Of a stretch of DNA of 64,000 bases, positions 42,788-51,698 are shown piece after piece; position 1 is the first letter of the stretch; every line of letters starts with the position of its first letter. The translations under genes and the position numbers were made by a program. This DNA is from Lactobacillus sp. LL6 (lineage in GTDB: Bacteria; Bacillota; Bacilli; Lactobacillales; Lactobacillaceae), in contig NZ_VLLR01000001.1 in assembly GCF_007570935.1 (NCBI RefSeq), positions 1,178,001 through 1,242,000 of the forward strand, given 5' to 3'. The notes beneath the pieces are model-generated. The model worked only from the letters and a program-made list of their open reading frames with translations, ran no database searches and was not told where the DNA came from.

Positions 42788-43996
42788 TTACTTCTTATTC
42801 TTGACCTTGTAAGGCAAATAGCCAACATTTAAAATCCAAACAAAGACAAATAATGCCGCAATTGCCTCAAAAACATTCAAGTTAACATTTAGTACAACTA
42901 ACCAGAATACACTAATCACCAGCCATTGCAAGAGCAAAGCTAAACTTAAAACTTGTACCAAATTACGTCCACGATTATCACGGCTAATTGGATAAACGCG
43001 ATACATAATATTCGAATCAAATTCAGTTGCCATTGGAAGCAATTGATAAGCTGTTAAAAATACTACCAAAGCAGCCAAGCCTAACGCCCATTTCCAATCT
43101 TGTACCAGCCAAGAAATTAAAATTGCAAAAATAGTCATTCGCACAAGCAAGTTTAAATATTCTGGATTTCTAAGAAGTGATCTTTGATATAAAAACTTAT
43201 TTGGATTTTCTTTAGCTAAATTCTTAGGAAGTAAAAAGTCTAAATACTTTCTGCGCTTGATTGTTACTTGCTTTTCTTGAACATCAGTAAACATTGAAAA
43301 GATTGAATATACACGATCTTTTCTAAGTCGTTCAGTGTCAATTGCATAGCGCCAATCAAATAAATTCTTTTTATTAATTTTATCTCCAAATGCTGGTTGA
43401 AAATTAGGCTCAAAAAACATTCCTATTACGCCAAGACATAATCCAATAACTTCCCAATAACTACTTGCAATCATAATTATTAAAGCTAATAAGCTCAATA
43501 TATTAAAGTTTATTTTTTGACCAAAATATAAATTATTTTCTTCAGCACATAATTCATCATACTTTAAAATAAGAGCAACTATTACTAATGAAATATAATT
43601 TGCTACTCCTATTTGTGCTTTAAGATTTGCAAATGGGAAAAGTATTCCTGCTAATAACAATTCTAAAATTACCGGCAATATCAAACTATAGCGAAACATC
43701 GGCTTCAAATATTGCCCCATATTTTTATCTTGTGTAAATAAAAACTGCATATCAGCTTCACGAATAAGCGTAACTAAGTGTCCGGTTAATAGCGGCACCC
43801 AAAGTAAAATTCCAACTAAAGGTTTATAAAACCACAAGTTGCTTGGCATTGTTTTCATTGATTGAGCATACCAAAACATTAAAGCACCAAATAAGAAAAT
43901 CAATGCTAAAATGAAGAAATCATTGAAAACCAATGTTAAGTATTTAACTGATTGTTTGAAATTCTCATTCAAACGTCTCTTCGCAATATTATTCAT
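42788..43996 (-). CDS. ecsB: ABC transporter permease EcsB
   Basis: The 402-residue integral membrane protein has about eight to ten hydrophobic segments and the EcsB family pattern, with a cytosolic stretch WRYAIDTERLRKDRVYSIFSMFTDV in the middle. It pairs with EcsA, whose gene it overlaps by 8 bp. In Bacillus, Ecs affects secretion, competence and intramembrane proteolysis by RasP. The transported substrate is not settled. Confidence 0.92.
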   Translation of the reverse strand: MNNIAKRRLNENFKQSVKYLTLVFNDFFILALIFLFGALMFWYAQSMKTMPSNLWFYKPLVGILLWVPLLTGHLVTLIREADMQFLFTQDKNMGQYLKPMFRYSLILPVILELLLAGILFPFANLKAQIGVANYISLVIVALILKYDELCAEENNLYFGQKINFNILSLLALIIMIASSYWEVIGLCLGVIGMFFEPNFQPAFGDKINKKNLFDWRYAIDTERLRKDRVYSIFSMFTDVQEKQVTIKRRKYLDFLLPKNLAKENPNKFLYQRSLLRNPEYLNLLVRMTIFAILISWLVQDWKWALGLAALVVFLTAYQLLPMATEFDSNIMYRVYPISRDNRGRNLVQVLSLALLLQWLVISVFWLVVLNVNLNVFEAIAALFVFVWILNVGYLPYKVKNKK

Positions 43997-44729
43997 GATG
44001 ATCCACCTGATTCAATACTTGATATAACTTGTCAAAAGGATCATCTGGTTTTAAGCCATAGTGCTGACGAATTTCTTTCAAAGAACCAATAATTTCAATA
44101 GTGCCATTATTAAGAACGGCATAATTTGAAATAGCCTGTTGTGCATCTGCTAAAACATGCGTCGTCATTAAAACCATCTTGCCATCAGCAATTGCTTTTT
44201 TAATTAAGTCAATTAAATTTGCTACCGCTAGTGGATCAAGTCCAGTAAATGGCTCATCAATTACAAGCAAACTAGTATTTGCTAAAAATGCCGACACAAT
44301 CATGACTTTTTGACGCATCCCTTTAGAAAAGTGAATTGGAAGCCATTCTAGCTTATCATCTAATCTAAACATCTTTAAAAGCTCATGTGCTCTTGTCCAG
44401 GCCTTTTTTTCATCTAAATTATAACTAAGCATGGTTAATTCTAAATGTTCTTTTAAAGTTAATTCTGGATAAAGAACCGGAGTTTCAGGAATATAAGCAA
44501 CTTGACGCTTAAACTTAGTCGGATTTTGCGTTAAAACAACATCATTTAAAATGATTTTTCCTTTTTGTGGACGAAGTAGCCCCAGAATATGCTTAATTGT
44601 CGTTGACTTCCCAGCTCCGTTAAGTCCAATAAGCCCCAGAGCCTGCCCTGATTTTATTTCTAAATTTATATCTTTAATAACAGGAACCCCAGTATAGCCT
44701 CCTGTTAGATTTTCAATCTTTAAACTCAT
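43989..44729 (-). CDS. ecsA: ABC transporter ATP-binding protein EcsA
   Basis: The 246-residue ATPase has Walker A GLNGAGKST (about 37-45), signature FSKGMRQK, Walker B LLVIDEPFTGLD and the H-loop TTHVL. The gene is divergent from hit, the conserved hit-ecsAB arrangement of Bacilli. Confidence 0.94.
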   Translation of the reverse strand: MSLKIENLTGGYTGVPVIKDINLEIKSGQALGLIGLNGAGKSTTIKHILGLLRPQKGKIILNDVVLTQNPTKFKRQVAYIPETPVLYPELTLKEHLELTMLSYNLDEKKAWTRAHELLKMFRLDDKLEWLPIHFSKGMRQKVMIVSAFLANTSLLVIDEPFTGLDPLAVANLIDLIKKAIADGKMVLMTTHVLADAQQAISNYAVLNNGTIEIIGSLKEIRQHYGLKPDDPFDKLYQVLNQVDHHE

Positions 44730-44816
44730 TTTTTCCTATCTTTCTTTAGTTATGTTTACTTCATTTATGATAACATGGAAGTATTAACAAACTAAAATTT
44801 TAAAGAAGGTTTATTT

Positions 44817-45248
44817 ATGGAAAATTTAGTAGATGATTGTTTATTCTGTAAAATCATCAAAGGCGATGTTCCAAGTTACACTGTCTTTGAAAATGATGAT
44901 GTTAAGGCTTTTCTTGATATTTCTCAAGTAAATCCTGGTCATGTTTTAATGATTCCTAAAAAACACATTGTAAACTTATTTGACTACACTAACGAAGATG
45001 CTAAAAAATATTTACAATATATTCCAGAAATTGCAAATGCAATTAAAAAGGCATTTCCAAATGTAACTGGTATGAACATCACCACCAATAACGGTGAAGT
45101 TGCAGGACAAGTTGTCATGCATTCTCATATTCACTTTATCCCACGTTTTGAAGGTGATGGCTTACACCTTATGACTCGCAACAATGCCGATGATTATGAT
45201 GAGGCAAAATATACTGAAGTTGCTGAAAAAATCAAAGAACAATTCTAA
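44817..45248 (+). CDS. hit: HIT-family nucleotide hydrolase/transferase
   Basis: The 143-residue protein has DDCLFCKIIKGDVPSYTVFE at its start and the histidine triad QVVMHSHIHFIPR near residue 105. HIT proteins hydrolyse purine nucleotide phosphoramidates or dinucleoside polyphosphates. Zn ligands Cys 8 and 11 are present. The next gene follows after 11 bp. Confidence 0.95.
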   Translation: MENLVDDCLFCKIIKGDVPSYTVFENDDVKAFLDISQVNPGHVLMIPKKHIVNLFDYTNEDAKKYLQYIPEIANAIKKAFPNVTGMNITTNNGEVAGQVVMHSHIHFIPRFEGDGLHLMTRNNADDYDEAKYTEVAEKIKEQF

Positions 45249-45259
45249 GGAGAAAAAAT

Positions 45260-45595
45260 TTGAGTAAATTTGGATTAGGCTTAGCTGCAGGAGCTGCTGC
45301 TGGATTTGTTTTATCACTTTTTAAAGATCAAAATGGCAAACGCTTAGGTGCTCCCATCAAGCGTGACTTTGATAGCTTTATGTATGATGCAGAAAGCTTA
45401 GCAGAAGGCATTCAAAATGCTAAAAAAGCAAGCTACGAATTATCACAGACTCTTCCACAAGCTCAACGCGCAGTTAGTGATATTGGAGACGATGTTAAAC
45501 ATTACAGTGAAAGAATCGAACCAGATGTAACTAACATTGAAAAATCAGCTCATAAAATTGAAACAGATTTAGATGAGACTCCTAAGAAAAATTAA
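45260..45595 (+). CDS. YtxH-like small membrane-associated protein
   Basis: The 111-residue protein starts at TTG behind AAGGAG. A Gly/Ala-rich hydrophobic helix GLGLAAGAAAGFVLSLF (about 5-21) is followed by KDQNGKRLG, as in YtxH proteins. A long amphipathic helical tail probably forms a coiled coil. No catalytic motif is seen. It is likely cotranscribed with hit. Function unknown. Confidence 0.8.
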   Translation: MSKFGLGLAAGAAAGFVLSLFKDQNGKRLGAPIKRDFDSFMYDAESLAEGIQNAKKASYELSQTLPQAQRAVSDIGDDVKHYSERIEPDVTNIEKSAHKIETDLDETPKKN

Positions 45596-45621
45596 AGAAA
45601 GTTTGATTTTTCTGTGAAAAT

Positions 45622-45661
45622 TTAAGCTTTGAAAACAAGTAAGCTTAATTTGTGGTATATT
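45622..45661 (+). promoter_or_regulatory. Promoter region of prsA with an inverted repeat
   Basis: An extended -10 TGGTATATT ends at 45661. A perfect 8-bp inverted repeat, TTAAGCTT (45622-45629) and AAGCTTAA (45641-45648), straddles the position of the -35. It could be a regulator site or a weak hairpin. Confidence 0.5.
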
Positions 45662-45706
45662 AATTGTCGGTTACTTAATTTTATTAAGGATGTGGAGAAT
45701 TTTTTT

Positions 45707-46606
45707 ATGAAGAAATATATGAAAAAAGCGGCTGCCGCTTTAGCAGTTGCAGGTGTTGCACTATCACTTTCTGCTTGTTCAAGTGGTAATAAAACTGTTG
45801 TATCTTACAAAGGTGGTAAGATCACTCAAGAACAATACTACGATGATATGAAGAAGTCACAAGCTGGTCAAAGTGCTCTTGCTAACATGATTATTAATCG
45901 TGCTTTAGAAGAACAATACGGTAGCAAGGTTTCTCAAAAAGAAGTTGATAAGCAATACAACAACTACAAGAAGCAATACGGCTCTCAATTCAGTGCTGTT
46001 CTTCAACAAAACGGAATGACTGCTAGCTCATTCAAGCAAAACTTGAAGACTAACCTTCTTTCAGAAGCAGCTCTTAAGAGCATTAAGAAGGTTACTAAGA
46101 AGCAAGAACAAGAAGCTTGGAAGTCATACCAACCTAAAGTTACTGTTCAACATATTTTAGTAGCTAAAAAGTCAACTGCTGAAGATATCATCAAGCAATT
46201 AAAAGATGGTAAGAGTTTCAAGAGTTTGGCTAAGAAGTACTCACTTGATACTGCTACTAAGAATAGTGCCGGAAAACTACCAGCATTTGACTCAACTGAC
46301 ACCACTTTAGACAGTAGCTTCAAGACTGCTGCATTTAAGCTTAAGACTGGTGAAGTTACTGAAACTCCAGTTAAATCACAATCTGGTTATCATGTAATTA
46401 AGATGATCAACCACCCAGCTAAGGGTAGCTTCAGTTCACACAAGAAGGCAATTGACGACCAAATTTACGCATCAATGGCTCAAGACCAAGAAACTATGAG
46501 AAGTGTTATCGCTACTGTATTGAAGCGTGCTGATGTTTCAATTAAGGATAACGACTTGAAGAATGTATTATCTTCATACATTTCAAGCAGTGACTTGAAG
46601 AAGTAA
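45707..46606 (+). CDS. prsA: Foldase lipoprotein PrsA
   Basis: The 299-residue lipoprotein has a signal ending LSLSACSSG (Cys near residue 22), N-terminal chaperone-like helices and a parvulin domain (VTVQHILVAKKSTAEDI, then KSQSGYHVIKM). It folds secreted proteins outside the membrane. GGAG lies 9 nt before ATG 45707, the correct start; an upstream in-frame ATG would bury the signal peptide. It is the main chaperone for exported proteins such as the two adhesins here. Confidence 0.95.
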   Translation: MKKYMKKAAAALAVAGVALSLSACSSGNKTVVSYKGGKITQEQYYDDMKKSQAGQSALANMIINRALEEQYGSKVSQKEVDKQYNNYKKQYGSQFSAVLQQNGMTASSFKQNLKTNLLSEAALKSIKKVTKKQEQEAWKSYQPKVTVQHILVAKKSTAEDIIKQLKDGKSFKSLAKKYSLDTATKNSAGKLPAFDSTDTTLDSSFKTAAFKLKTGEVTETPVKSQSGYHVIKMINHPAKGSFSSHKKAIDDQIYASMAQDQETMRSVIATVLKRADVSIKDNDLKNVLSSYISSSDLKK

Positions 46607-46623
46607 AATTTTTATTACTATAC

Positions 46624-46650
46624 AAAAAGCAGCCATGCAGCTGCTTTTTT
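46624..46650 (+). terminator. Terminator between prsA and yhaM
   Basis: AAAAGCAGC / GCTGCTTTT with a 6-nt loop and a T-run; it separates two converging genes. Confidence 0.85.
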
Positions 46651-46653
46651 GTT

Positions 46654-47631
46654 TTATTCAAGTTTTTTACTATTAGATAAAGCAGGATCATCTTTAGGTC
46701 TATAGAATCTTCTACCATCTTGACTCATAATATTTTCAGTGAATTGTCCTGGTTTAGTATGTTGCAAAGCATTAGTAATTGCATATATTGAAGCATCTAA
46801 ATCATCAATTCTATGTAAAAGTTCCGCTTCTAAAAGAGCAGGCAATTTAGGTGAACCATATTCAAATTTTCCATGATGAGATAAAACCATATGTCTAAGC
46901 AACAGCAAATCTTCAGATTCTAAATCTAACTTTAAATCCTGTGCTGCCATCATTATTTGCTCGTCAATCAAAACTAAATGCCCTACTAAATTACCTTCAG
47001 TTGTATATTGAGTGGCAGCTGGACCAGTTAACTCTAATACCTTTCCCATATCATGTAAAATACACCCAGCATACAATAAAGAACGATTTACCTGCGGATA
47101 ATTATCAGCAAGCCCTTTAGCATCCCTAAGCATTGATACAGTGTGATAAGCAAGACCAGCACGAACTGCATGGTGATTACTTTTACCTGCAGGATACTCA
47201 TAAAAACGTTTTCCCCATTTTTTAAGTAAATATCTTACGATTCGATTCCAAATTGGATTCAAAATTTCAAAGACATACTTGCCAATTTCTTCCTGCATAT
47301 CACTAGCTTTTTCAGGAGCCGACTTGATAAAGGCATCTAAATCATATCCCTCTTGTTCACTAACAGTTCTCAAAGAATAAATTTTAATTTGAGGACGACC
47401 TTGATATTCTTCTCTTTTTCCATTTACTTCAACAATAGTTCCAGTGGAAAAGATATCGCTATCCCTTTGACTAGCATCCCAGTAGTTAGCTCTAATTTCT
47501 CCTGATTCATCTCCTAAAGATAAGGCTAAATAAAGCTTATCCTTTTTGGTATGTCTCAATTGAGAATTCTTTATCATTACTACGAGATCCATTTCCTCGC
47601 CATCATTATAATCAAGCAATCTTTTAAGCAT
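46654..47631 (-). CDS. yhaM: 3'-5' exoribonuclease YhaM
   Basis: The 325-residue protein has an N-terminal OB-fold (LVVMIKNSQLRHTKKDKLYLALSLGD pattern) and an HD domain with H in HHAVRAGLAYHTVSML, HDMGKV and later HHGK. YhaM degrades RNA and single-stranded DNA from the 3' end with metal ions. ATG 47631 (MLKRLLDYNDG) has AAAGGA at good spacing. It overlaps yhaN by 8 bp. Confidence 0.95.
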   Translation of the reverse strand: MLKRLLDYNDGEEMDLVVMIKNSQLRHTKKDKLYLALSLGDESGEIRANYWDASQRDSDIFSTGTIVEVNGKREEYQGRPQIKIYSLRTVSEQEGYDLDAFIKSAPEKASDMQEEIGKYVFEILNPIWNRIVRYLLKKWGKRFYEYPAGKSNHHAVRAGLAYHTVSMLRDAKGLADNYPQVNRSLLYAGCILHDMGKVLELTGPAATQYTTEGNLVGHLVLIDEQIMMAAQDLKLDLESEDLLLLRHMVLSHHGKFEYGSPKLPALLEAELLHRIDDLDASIYAITNALQHTKPGQFTENIMSQDGRRFYRPKDDPALSNSKKLE

Positions 47632-50119
47632 TTTCGTTCCTTTCAAAAGTTAATGGCCTGATTCCTAATTTATCAATCAAATTTTCTTGAGCTGTAAAAA
47701 TCAAGATTTGATTAGAGTCTGCCACTTTTTTCAATAATTTAACAATATACTCTATTCTAGAATTATCAAAGTTCACAAATGAATCATCAATTAAAATCGG
47801 TAGATTGATTTGATTCTTAATTTGTTCAATAAATGCTAATTTCAAAGCAAAATATAATTGTTCACTCGTTCCTCTTGATAAAAATTTAACTTCTCGCTTT
47901 TTACCATCGCTTCTTACAACAGATAATTTCTTGTCTAAAATGATATCATTATAGCGTCCACCCGTTAAAATATTAAAGTATTCTTTAGCGCTTTTAAGCA
48001 TTTTAGGGAAGCGTTCATTAGAAGCTAAATCAAGTGCACGGGCAATCCATTTAGAAGCAAAAAGAGCAGCTAAATATTCTTTACTAGCATTGACAAACTG
48101 AGCTTCGGTTTCAGCTAAAGACTGCTTTTTTTCAAAAATAACAGTCGAATTAGCCAAATTAGTTAATTGAACCTGAATTTTTGCAACATTTTGATGTAAA
48201 GTAGAAATTTCTTTTTCCTTCTGTGTAATTTTAACAGAAACTTCTTTTAATTGTTCGTCTAAATTATCAGAGGATTGGGCAAGTTTTTTCAATTCATCCA
48301 AACTATCAGCAAGATTTGTTTTTAAGGTTGCAATTTGCGTTTGAATTTTAGCTTGTTCTAAATACTCTTTATATAAATCATTATATTCTTCAATATCTGC
48401 TACACCAGCTTGTGCTAATAAAAGTTTGATTTGTAGCGTAACTTCTTTAAGTTGTTGTTGATTATTTTCTAAATTAGCTTGAATTTCATGGCGTTTATTT
48501 TGATTTTGAAGAAAAATTCGGTTTTCAGTTTCAAGTTCATTTAAAGCCACTAATAAGTCCTTAAATTCAGGTTGTACTTTTCTATTTAGAGCTTTACTTA
48601 ATCCATTAGCTAAATGAATTAAATTAGTACTAAGTTCATTAAGGAGCTTACTGTTTTCCTTTTCTGCTTGAAGCTTTAGCTTATATTGATTTAGTTGCCA
48701 TAATAAATCCTTCAAATTTAATTGATCAGGATTTAAACCATATTTATTTTGAAAGTTAATTCTTTTTTGATTTGCAATTTTAGCTTTATCTGCTAGTAAT
48801 TTTACTTTTTTATTTTTATTAAACTGAGAATAGCCACCATATATTCCTATAATTAAACCTGCAATGATAAAAATCACCGCACTGCTTTTCAATAAAGTGA
48901 CGCCCGCTATTCCTAAAACAGTTACTAGCAGACCTATAACTGTTGTGGAATTAATAATTGACTGGGAAGATTGGACAACATTTTCTTTTTTCGGCAGTTT
49001 ATTAAAATCAGTTTGCAGTTCTTGAATCTGCTCATGGCTTTTATCTAAAACTTGTCCTAATTCTGAGGTTAAAGCTAAAATTTGTTCTTCTTCAGCCTTA
49101 ATTTGATCTGCTTTTTGCCGATAGGCCCTATCTTCTGCCTGCCATTGCAAAAGCTCCGGCTTTTTTTGCAAAAGTTCATCATAATTATTTTCCCACTTAT
49201 TGTCGGCTAACTTTTCTAAATGCCGTTGTTCATTAGCAATAATTTCCTTTAAATTAGTTTCTTGAGCATATAAGGATTGTGTTTTTTGATAATTTTGATT
49301 ATCAAAACTTATCTTTTTCTTTTGCTCATTCAATTTCTGTAAAGTTTGATAATTAACAAAATCCTTTTTTAACTTTTCTAGATGATGTTTTTGATTAGTC
49401 AATTCTGCTAAGGCATTGTTTTGTTCAGCTAACTTTTTATTTTGGCAATCAAATTCTGCCTGTAACTCTTTATAACGAGAAAATTCCGTCTGACTTTCTG
49501 TCAAATCTTCACGCTTTGTTTGAAGCTCTTGAAGCAAACGATTTACTTCTGGTTTTTTACCATTTTTTTTAAACATCATCCCTGCTTCTTTAGCAAACTT
49601 ATCTCTTTCCTCAATCAATTGAGTACTATTAGCTGCTCCTAAATAGTAAATTCGTTCAAGCAAGTCTTCTTGTTTAAGAGCTGTAATTTTTCCTAACATT
49701 TCTTGATTAAAAATAAAGCTATCGGTATAAAAATCATCATCAATATTATGAATTTTATCAAAAAAGACATTTGGAGGAACTTCTTCGCCATCTTTTTTTA
49801 CAGTTAAAATTCCGCGCTTGGTTTTATCTCCTTTAGCCCATAAACGTTCTAATTTATATCGGTCACCAGTTTTTTCATCTTCAAAATATAGTGCTCCACC
49901 CATTGGAGAAACTTGAGCAAGAGGTTTATAATCTTCAAAAAATGGAGAGGAATTATTTCTCAGATAAAAGCCAAACATAATTTGCTTAATGAAAGCCACA
50001 GTAGTACTTTTACCAGCTTCATTAGCGCCAAAAAAGATATTTAAATGTGAACTTGGTAAATCAAACGTTAAATCAGATAATTGTCCAAAATTAATAATTT
50101 TTATCTCTTTAAGTATCAT
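47624..50119 (-). CDS. yhaN: SMC/SbcC-like ATPase YhaN
   Basis: The 831-residue protein has Walker A FGANEAGKST (about 30-39), long heptad-rich coiled coils (about 165-365 and 440-690) split by two membrane-like hydrophobic stretches near 390-430, and a C-terminal LSRGTSEQLYFALKLA signature with LPILIDDSFVNFD. It forms an Rad50/Mre11-like pair with YhaO. The hydrophobic hairpin in the middle suggests membrane contact. It overlaps yhaO by 11 bp. Confidence 0.9.
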   Translation of the reverse strand: MILKEIKIINFGQLSDLTFDLPSSHLNIFFGANEAGKSTTVAFIKQIMFGFYLRNNSSPFFEDYKPLAQVSPMGGALYFEDEKTGDRYKLERLWAKGDKTKRGILTVKKDGEEVPPNVFFDKIHNIDDDFYTDSFIFNQEMLGKITALKQEDLLERIYYLGAANSTQLIEERDKFAKEAGMMFKKNGKKPEVNRLLQELQTKREDLTESQTEFSRYKELQAEFDCQNKKLAEQNNALAELTNQKHHLEKLKKDFVNYQTLQKLNEQKKKISFDNQNYQKTQSLYAQETNLKEIIANEQRHLEKLADNKWENNYDELLQKKPELLQWQAEDRAYRQKADQIKAEEEQILALTSELGQVLDKSHEQIQELQTDFNKLPKKENVVQSSQSIINSTTVIGLLVTVLGIAGVTLLKSSAVIFIIAGLIIGIYGGYSQFNKNKKVKLLADKAKIANQKRINFQNKYGLNPDQLNLKDLLWQLNQYKLKLQAEKENSKLLNELSTNLIHLANGLSKALNRKVQPEFKDLLVALNELETENRIFLQNQNKRHEIQANLENNQQQLKEVTLQIKLLLAQAGVADIEEYNDLYKEYLEQAKIQTQIATLKTNLADSLDELKKLAQSSDNLDEQLKEVSVKITQKEKEISTLHQNVAKIQVQLTNLANSTVIFEKKQSLAETEAQFVNASKEYLAALFASKWIARALDLASNERFPKMLKSAKEYFNILTGGRYNDIILDKKLSVVRSDGKKREVKFLSRGTSEQLYFALKLAFIEQIKNQINLPILIDDSFVNFDNSRIEYIVKLLKKVADSNQILIFTAQENLIDKLGIRPLTFERNENA

Positions 50120-51311
50120 CCCTAAGTCCTTTCAATCGACTAGCTAGCTTCACTTCGGCAAGCTCTTTTACGTGTTTTTTAAATGATGGACTATTAACCA
50201 ATCGACTGCTTAAGATATCTTTTTTTGCCCAATCTGAAGCAATCTGTAAAAATTCCTCCTCAAAGATTGACTCTTTAGCATCTTTAAAAGCTTGATCATC
50301 ATTAGAATTAAGTTGCAATCTATCATTTGATTCAAACCTTACATCAACTAACTGGGACCCATATGCAAGCTGCAATGATATCGATAGCCAAAAACTACTA
50401 TCATTTAATAATTCCATTTCCTCATCAGTTAAGTTTTGCGCACCAATAACTTTTAAAGAATAATAAGTAGTTTCTGCAGGGTACAAAGTTTCTAAAATTA
50501 AATTTTGCAATTCATTTTTAGTTACTTCTTGCTTAATCTCTATTTTAGCTTCTTGCCAAGTAATTGGTGCAGTTTTTAGAAAACTAATTTTAACATTTTT
50601 ATTCTTTTCATCAACTTCACCTAAATAACATCCCTTTTCGCCTAATTCATTAATGTGACGCCCTTGAATATTTCCCGGATAAACTACTAATGGGTGTTCA
50701 GAGATAATCTGTCTTTTATGGATATGGCCTAAAGCAAAATAATCATAATTCAAATTTTTTATTTCTTGATTAGTATATGGAGCATAGACATTTTTTCCAG
50801 ACGAACTTTTTTCTTGAGCGTGCATTAGCCCAAACGTAAAATTGGAATTTTTTATAGGGAAATTTTTTATCATATCTTCTTCGATATGATTATTTAAATA
50901 TGAAAAACCTACCACATCGTATTTAAAACCAGCTTTTGTTTCAAAACTTGCCTTTTCTATATTCTCATTTGTACCCAATAATTTAAAGTAGGGACTCTTT
51001 TCTATTAATAAATCCCCCTCATTCATATGGTCATGATTTCCAAAAATCATTACTACTTGAATTCTAGCATCTGTTAATTTTTTGATTTCTTTAGCAAAAA
51101 ATAACTGACTACTTGGACTAGCCTTACTACTATCAAAAGTATCTCCGGCTATTAAAACTAAATCAACCTGCTTTTCTACAGCCAAATCAACAATCTTTTC
51201 TAAAGACTGATTAGCTGCATTATGTATTTTGTTAAATTCTTTAGATGGCAAAAAAGATAGCCCACGAAATGGACTATCTAAATGCGCATCAGCAAAATGA
51301 ATAAATTTCAT
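50109..51311 (-). CDS. yhaO: Mre11/SbcD-like metallophosphoesterase YhaO
   Basis: The 400-residue protein has the calcineurin-like nuclease motifs FADAHLDSPF (about 5-14), LIAGDTFDSS, FGNHDH, and GLMHAQ and LGHIHKRQ. It would cut DNA ends with YhaN as ATPase partner. The set yhaO-yhaN-yhaM is conserved in Bacilli. Confidence 0.93.
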   Translation of the reverse strand: MKFIHFADAHLDSPFRGLSFLPSKEFNKIHNAANQSLEKIVDLAVEKQVDLVLIAGDTFDSSKASPSSQLFFAKEIKKLTDARIQVVMIFGNHDHMNEGDLLIEKSPYFKLLGTNENIEKASFETKAGFKYDVVGFSYLNNHIEEDMIKNFPIKNSNFTFGLMHAQEKSSSGKNVYAPYTNQEIKNLNYDYFALGHIHKRQIISEHPLVVYPGNIQGRHINELGEKGCYLGEVDEKNKNVKISFLKTAPITWQEAKIEIKQEVTKNELQNLILETLYPAETTYYSLKVIGAQNLTDEEMELLNDSSFWLSISLQLAYGSQLVDVRFESNDRLQLNSNDDQAFKDAKESIFEEEFLQIASDWAKKDILSSRLVNSPSFKKHVKELAEVKLASRLKGLRDDT

Positions 51312-51317
51312 ATTACC

Positions 51318-51668
51318 TTATTTTCTAAGATCTGCGTAAAGATCGTTAATTGGATTAGTGAAAGTCTTTTGAACATCATCAAGCAACTTGTACAAAACTT
51401 GTTCAGTTTGTAAAAGCTTTACAATGTTCTTGTTATCTTGAACTTTCTTATTTAAATCTTGGTATGCCTTTTGATCATCTTCACTAAGTGGTGCACCAGT
51501 TTGTTGAGCGTTGATGATCTTAGTTTGAAGTGCATCCATCTTCTTGAATAAGTCAGCACTTTCTTGGTCATCCATTACAGCCTTAACTGCTGCTTGAAGA
51601 TCCTTGAATTCAGGAGTTTCTTGTAAATCCTTTGCTAATTGATTAGCATTGTCGTAGATATTTACCAT
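51318..51668 (-). CDS. yheA: YheA/UPF0342 (YlbF-like) family protein
   Basis: The 116-residue, all-helical protein contains NANQLAKDLQETPEFKDLQAAVKAVMDD and ends NDLYADLRK, typical of the UPF0342/DUF964 family related to YlbF and YmcA. It lies 6 bp before yhaO, as in Bacillus. Its function is not established. Confidence 0.88.
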   Translation of the reverse strand: MVNIYDNANQLAKDLQETPEFKDLQAAVKAVMDDQESADLFKKMDALQTKIINAQQTGAPLSEDDQKAYQDLNKKVQDNKNIVKLLQTEQVLYKLLDDVQKTFTNPINDLYADLRK

Positions 51669-51698
51669 AAGATAAAAATCCTTCTTTCTATAAAAAAT

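Noticed and set aside
47624..51311. YhaN/YhaO as a possible phage-defence nuclease pair
   Set aside because: SbcCD-like pairs occur in defence systems, but this one keeps the housekeeping order yheA-yhaO-yhaN-yhaM of Bacilli and has no other defence genes nearby.
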